In this document: piece by piece, positions 61,415 to 64,000 of the stretch
Numbering within the stretch: position 1 is the first letter of the stretch
How the letters are laid out: each line of letters begins with the position of its first letter
Assembly (NCBI RefSeq): GCF_000208745.1
Contig: NC_030852.1
Location: forward strand, 25,970,268 to 26,034,267
DNA length: 64,000 nt
Direction: 5' to 3'
Source of the DNA: Theobroma cacao
Lineage: Eukaryota; Streptophyta; Magnoliopsida; Malvales; Malvaceae
Position numbers and translations under genes: made by a program
The notes under the pieces: generated by a model
Database searches by the model: none
What the model saw: only the letters and a program-made list of their open reading frames with translations
Told to the model about the DNA's origin: nothing

Positions 61415-64000
61415 CTACTGCCAATGAAAGGGAAGAGTTTGAGGGGCTTCATTGCCAGAGGATCCACCAGAACCCATGTGAAACATTCCTGGGCAATGGA
61501 CCGCCGTGTCCCTGCCATTGGCAACAACAACTGAATCCATGGGCTCTATAATGTGGTTCTGTAGGCTTGGACCTAAGGGCTGCACCAAGGGAAATGAGCG
61601 AGGCTGCACCATGCTACTCAAACTGATCCCAGATGTCTGTGTCTGCGGAGATGACAGAAGAGAGAGAGCACAATCTGAATCTTGAACTGGAGTTGTTGAC
61701 CTGTCACAGAACATAGTGTGGCTGCCCCCACTGCCTTCTGAGAAAGGCGTAGCCCTGAGAAGCGGCTGGCAGACAGAAGCTTCTGGAAGTGTTTGATTCT
61801 GGGGAGTGTTATTTTCACCTTGCAAGAACATGAATTGCTTCCCTCCTCTGTAGTTGCTCGAAGAGGATCCAAGAACAAGATTTCGTTTCTCTGGTGAGTG
61901 TAACTGTTGCTGCTGGTTAAGATGCCTAGAATCTGTCTCAGAATTGGTAACTCCAGGCCAAGTAGGTTTCACCACAGTGGTGGATGGATATACTTGCAAA
62001 TTAGAGAATGGCGACATCTGGGTACCTGAAATGTAGAATATATATTGATTCAAAAATCTTATTACTTGTAAATTTCAGAAGAGATTGCTCTTATGGTGCA
62101 TTTTAAGTTGCTACCTTCTAGACCAATCACCAAACTATTAACAGGAAACAAGGGATTTTAATATAAATCCTTATAAAAGTCACAAGCAGCTTAGCATTTA
62201 TAACCATTAGGACCCAGAAGTGTGTCGATGCAAATAAGTCAGGAGGACAAAATATTGTGAAGTTATAAAAGTTTCTACAATCTATTCCTAAGGCATGGCT
62301 GCTCTCCGGCATTTAGGAGTGCTTTACATAAGCTTCATGGAGATTAAAATAGAACTACTCAAGATCAAGCCATGAAATAGACTATGTCCTTACAATCAAT
62401 TATCAAAAGTGAGCAGGTGGAAAATAGACTGCTATAATTTACTCTGGTTGCCACTAGACTGTTCTAATGTTACTTTTAACAAAGAAAATCAATGAAACCT
62501 CAGTGAGCTGATTCATAAAGTGAACATTTAAAGGATCTCTATCCTAATTTTGTGCGAGTAATTACTTGAATTCAGTCATACTTAAAAACACTGAAACTAA
62601 TTTCAGTCAAACAACATAGGCACAGCTGACCTTGGTAATTGGAAAAATAGCTCCCAGAACGTGAGAGGGGATCTGGCTGAGGCTTCCTTCGCCTCCGGTT
62701 GTGTCCATCAAGACGTTTCCTGCAGCTTCTCTTTCCTTCATCGAACTCCTCCAGTGAGTGAAACCTTCAAAAAGAGTGAGGTGACTGTTGAGGAATTCAG
62801 GAAATTGCAAAGGTCCACACCTCAAAAGAATGGAATTGAAATGCTGGTAATTAATTTGAGGAACTGATTACATTGGTTGATATTTCAGACCATAATACAT
62901 ACATGAGAAGAAAACAATACTAAACATGATCCAAACTAGATATAGTTATTAGCATTGAGTTAATGATGAAGTAAGCAAAGAATCTATTGCCCGCTAGCAC
63001 TGCCTTTATTCATAGGTATAAGTAGCAGATATCTCTATGAGAATGAGATTACCCCATTTGTTGAATAAAGCATCTATAATGGTAAAGAGTTAAAGAAAAG
63101 AAATTGATTCAAAACAAAGACGGACTTTAAGGACATATGACAGTGCTTACAAAGAAGAGGACCACCAAATCGAAAAGAAAATGGTGGGGGACAGGGGTGG
63201 AGAAAACTCAGCCTAGAAACAATAGTTAAACATTTTCTTTTCAGACAAAGAAAGATTCAGGTTAACTTTTAGCTCACAATGGCGACCATTCTTCCAGAGA
63301 ACTCTTTTCTTTTCTTGAAACACAGGAACCCCTTGCAGTGAAGCTCTCACTCAACATGAAAATCACAATTTGGCGTTACAATGAAACAATTGATGGTAAA
63401 GCAATTTTCTTAAAGTCACGCATTTCACCTCGCCCCTATATTAAGTATTACACTCAAATCACAAAATCCCATCAGAATCTTATCACTTAAAATTATGCCA
63501 AACATACGCAAAGCCAAAGTTCCTCGCAGAAGCAGCCACTCAAAAATATTGACCAGCAAAGCAAAAGTAACCACAAAGAAGGAAATATGCAACTGAGAGA
63601 AGGAATCAGATCACATTTCACCAGAGCAACACAAATTTTTTGTACAAAATTCAAGTAATCAAGAAATTCAAAACCAGAATAGATGAAGTACCTGCTGCAT
63701 TGTTGACAGAACCGTTGCTTCTGGCCATTAATCATAACCTGTGGAGTCTTGGAGTGAAGCTCACACACCTTATGGCGCCTATGGTAGTCCCTACAACTGC
63801 TAAGGTCTGAATTGCACCCATCAACAAGGCAGGAAACCTGATGAGTTCCATTATTAGTTGCTCGAGCCCTCTTGGAAGGTGAAGACTCCATCTTTAACTC
63901 TCCTGGTTCCTTCCATTTATTCATTGACTCTTCTCCAGAATTTCCTACCTGACCAAGCTTCAAATCAACTGAGAAATCCCCTTCATTCCTAGGAACTCCA
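61415..64000 (-). CDS. SQUAMOSA promoter-binding-like (SBP-box) factor, 5' end outside window
   Basis: Three exons are visible: 64000-63692 (open at the edge), 62764-62631 and 62025-61415, coding for 350 residues to the stop. The SBP DNA-binding domain is complete: [60 protein letters not shown], then the nuclear-localisation part [16 protein letters not shown]. The intron falls at the usual CSR/FHS position. Upstream is an acidic/basic linker ([17 protein letters not shown]). The C-terminal region includes the ALSLLSS segment encoded by the miR156 site. SPL factors control phase change and flowering. Overall layout recalls the SPL13/SPL16 group, but the exact clade is not settled. The first exon or exons lie beyond 64000. 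Confidence 0.93.
61652..61671 (-). promoter_or_regulatory. miR156 target site in the SPL coding region
   Basis: On the mRNA (minus) strand the 20 bases read as the canonical miR156/157 target of plant SPL genes, encoding ALSLLS in frame. Equivalently, the plus strand equals miR156 except for one base. The SPL transcript is therefore expected to be cleaved or repressed by miR156 in juvenile tissue. The site is seen directly; the regulation is inferred from the family. Confidence 0.93.

Noticed and set aside
1..64000. CRISPR arrays, bacterial operons or phage-like systems
   Set aside because: The sequence is clearly plant nuclear DNA. The direct repeats seen are microsatellites, LTRs and local tandem duplications.

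Overview
The window is nuclear DNA of a flowering plant. It shows intron-rich genes with GT-AG introns, AT-rich intergenic DNA, plastid- and mitochondrion-targeted proteins, a MIKC-type MADS-box gene, an SBP-box gene carrying a miR156 site, and Ty1/copia, hAT-like and SINE-type repeats. Gene content and order match Arabidopsis segments well enough to say eudicot, probably a rosid. I cannot fix the species.

Layout. 1-1759: 3' end of a decayed copia element. 1760-4200: AT-rich spacer with a foldback MITE (3061-3318). 4201-5363 (-): DUF1499 thylakoid-lumen protein. 5664-6368: hAT-like non-autonomous element with an exact 8-bp target duplication. 6446-6527 (+): tRNA-Ser(UGA). 6724-7998 (+): MED30. 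9793-12210 (-): non-specific phospholipase C (NPC6 type). 15671-20967 (-): CBSCBSPB protein with an internal tandem duplication. 24147-24356 and 27192-27404 (+): two DUF3339 membrane microproteins. 28367-33441: copia element nested in an older hAT-like repeat. 36151-39126 (+): FLC-like MADS-box gene. 39903-40211 (-): small uncharacterised protein. 41942-44805 (+): mitochondrial gamma-carbonic-anhydrase-like protein. 49551-54649 and 55622-59845 (-): tandem pair of F-box/FIST-domain genes. 61415-64000 (-): SBP-box (SPL) gene, 5' end outside the window.

The genes are unrelated housekeeping and regulatory functions, not a pathway. What links them is history. MED30, CBSCBSPB, DUF3339, gamma-CAL and F-box/FIST follow the order of Arabidopsis At5g63480-At5g63520. 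NPC6, DUF3339 and gamma-CAL match the sister segment At3g48610-At3g48680. The window therefore looks like a less fractionated version of an ancestral block.

The biologically most intriguing item is the tandem F-box/FIST pair: a putative E3-ligase specificity factor fused to a domain proposed to sense small ligands, duplicated here with all intron phases kept. Exon coordinates were deduced by eye from GT/AG sites, reading-frame continuity and remembered family sequence. They have not been checked against transcripts.
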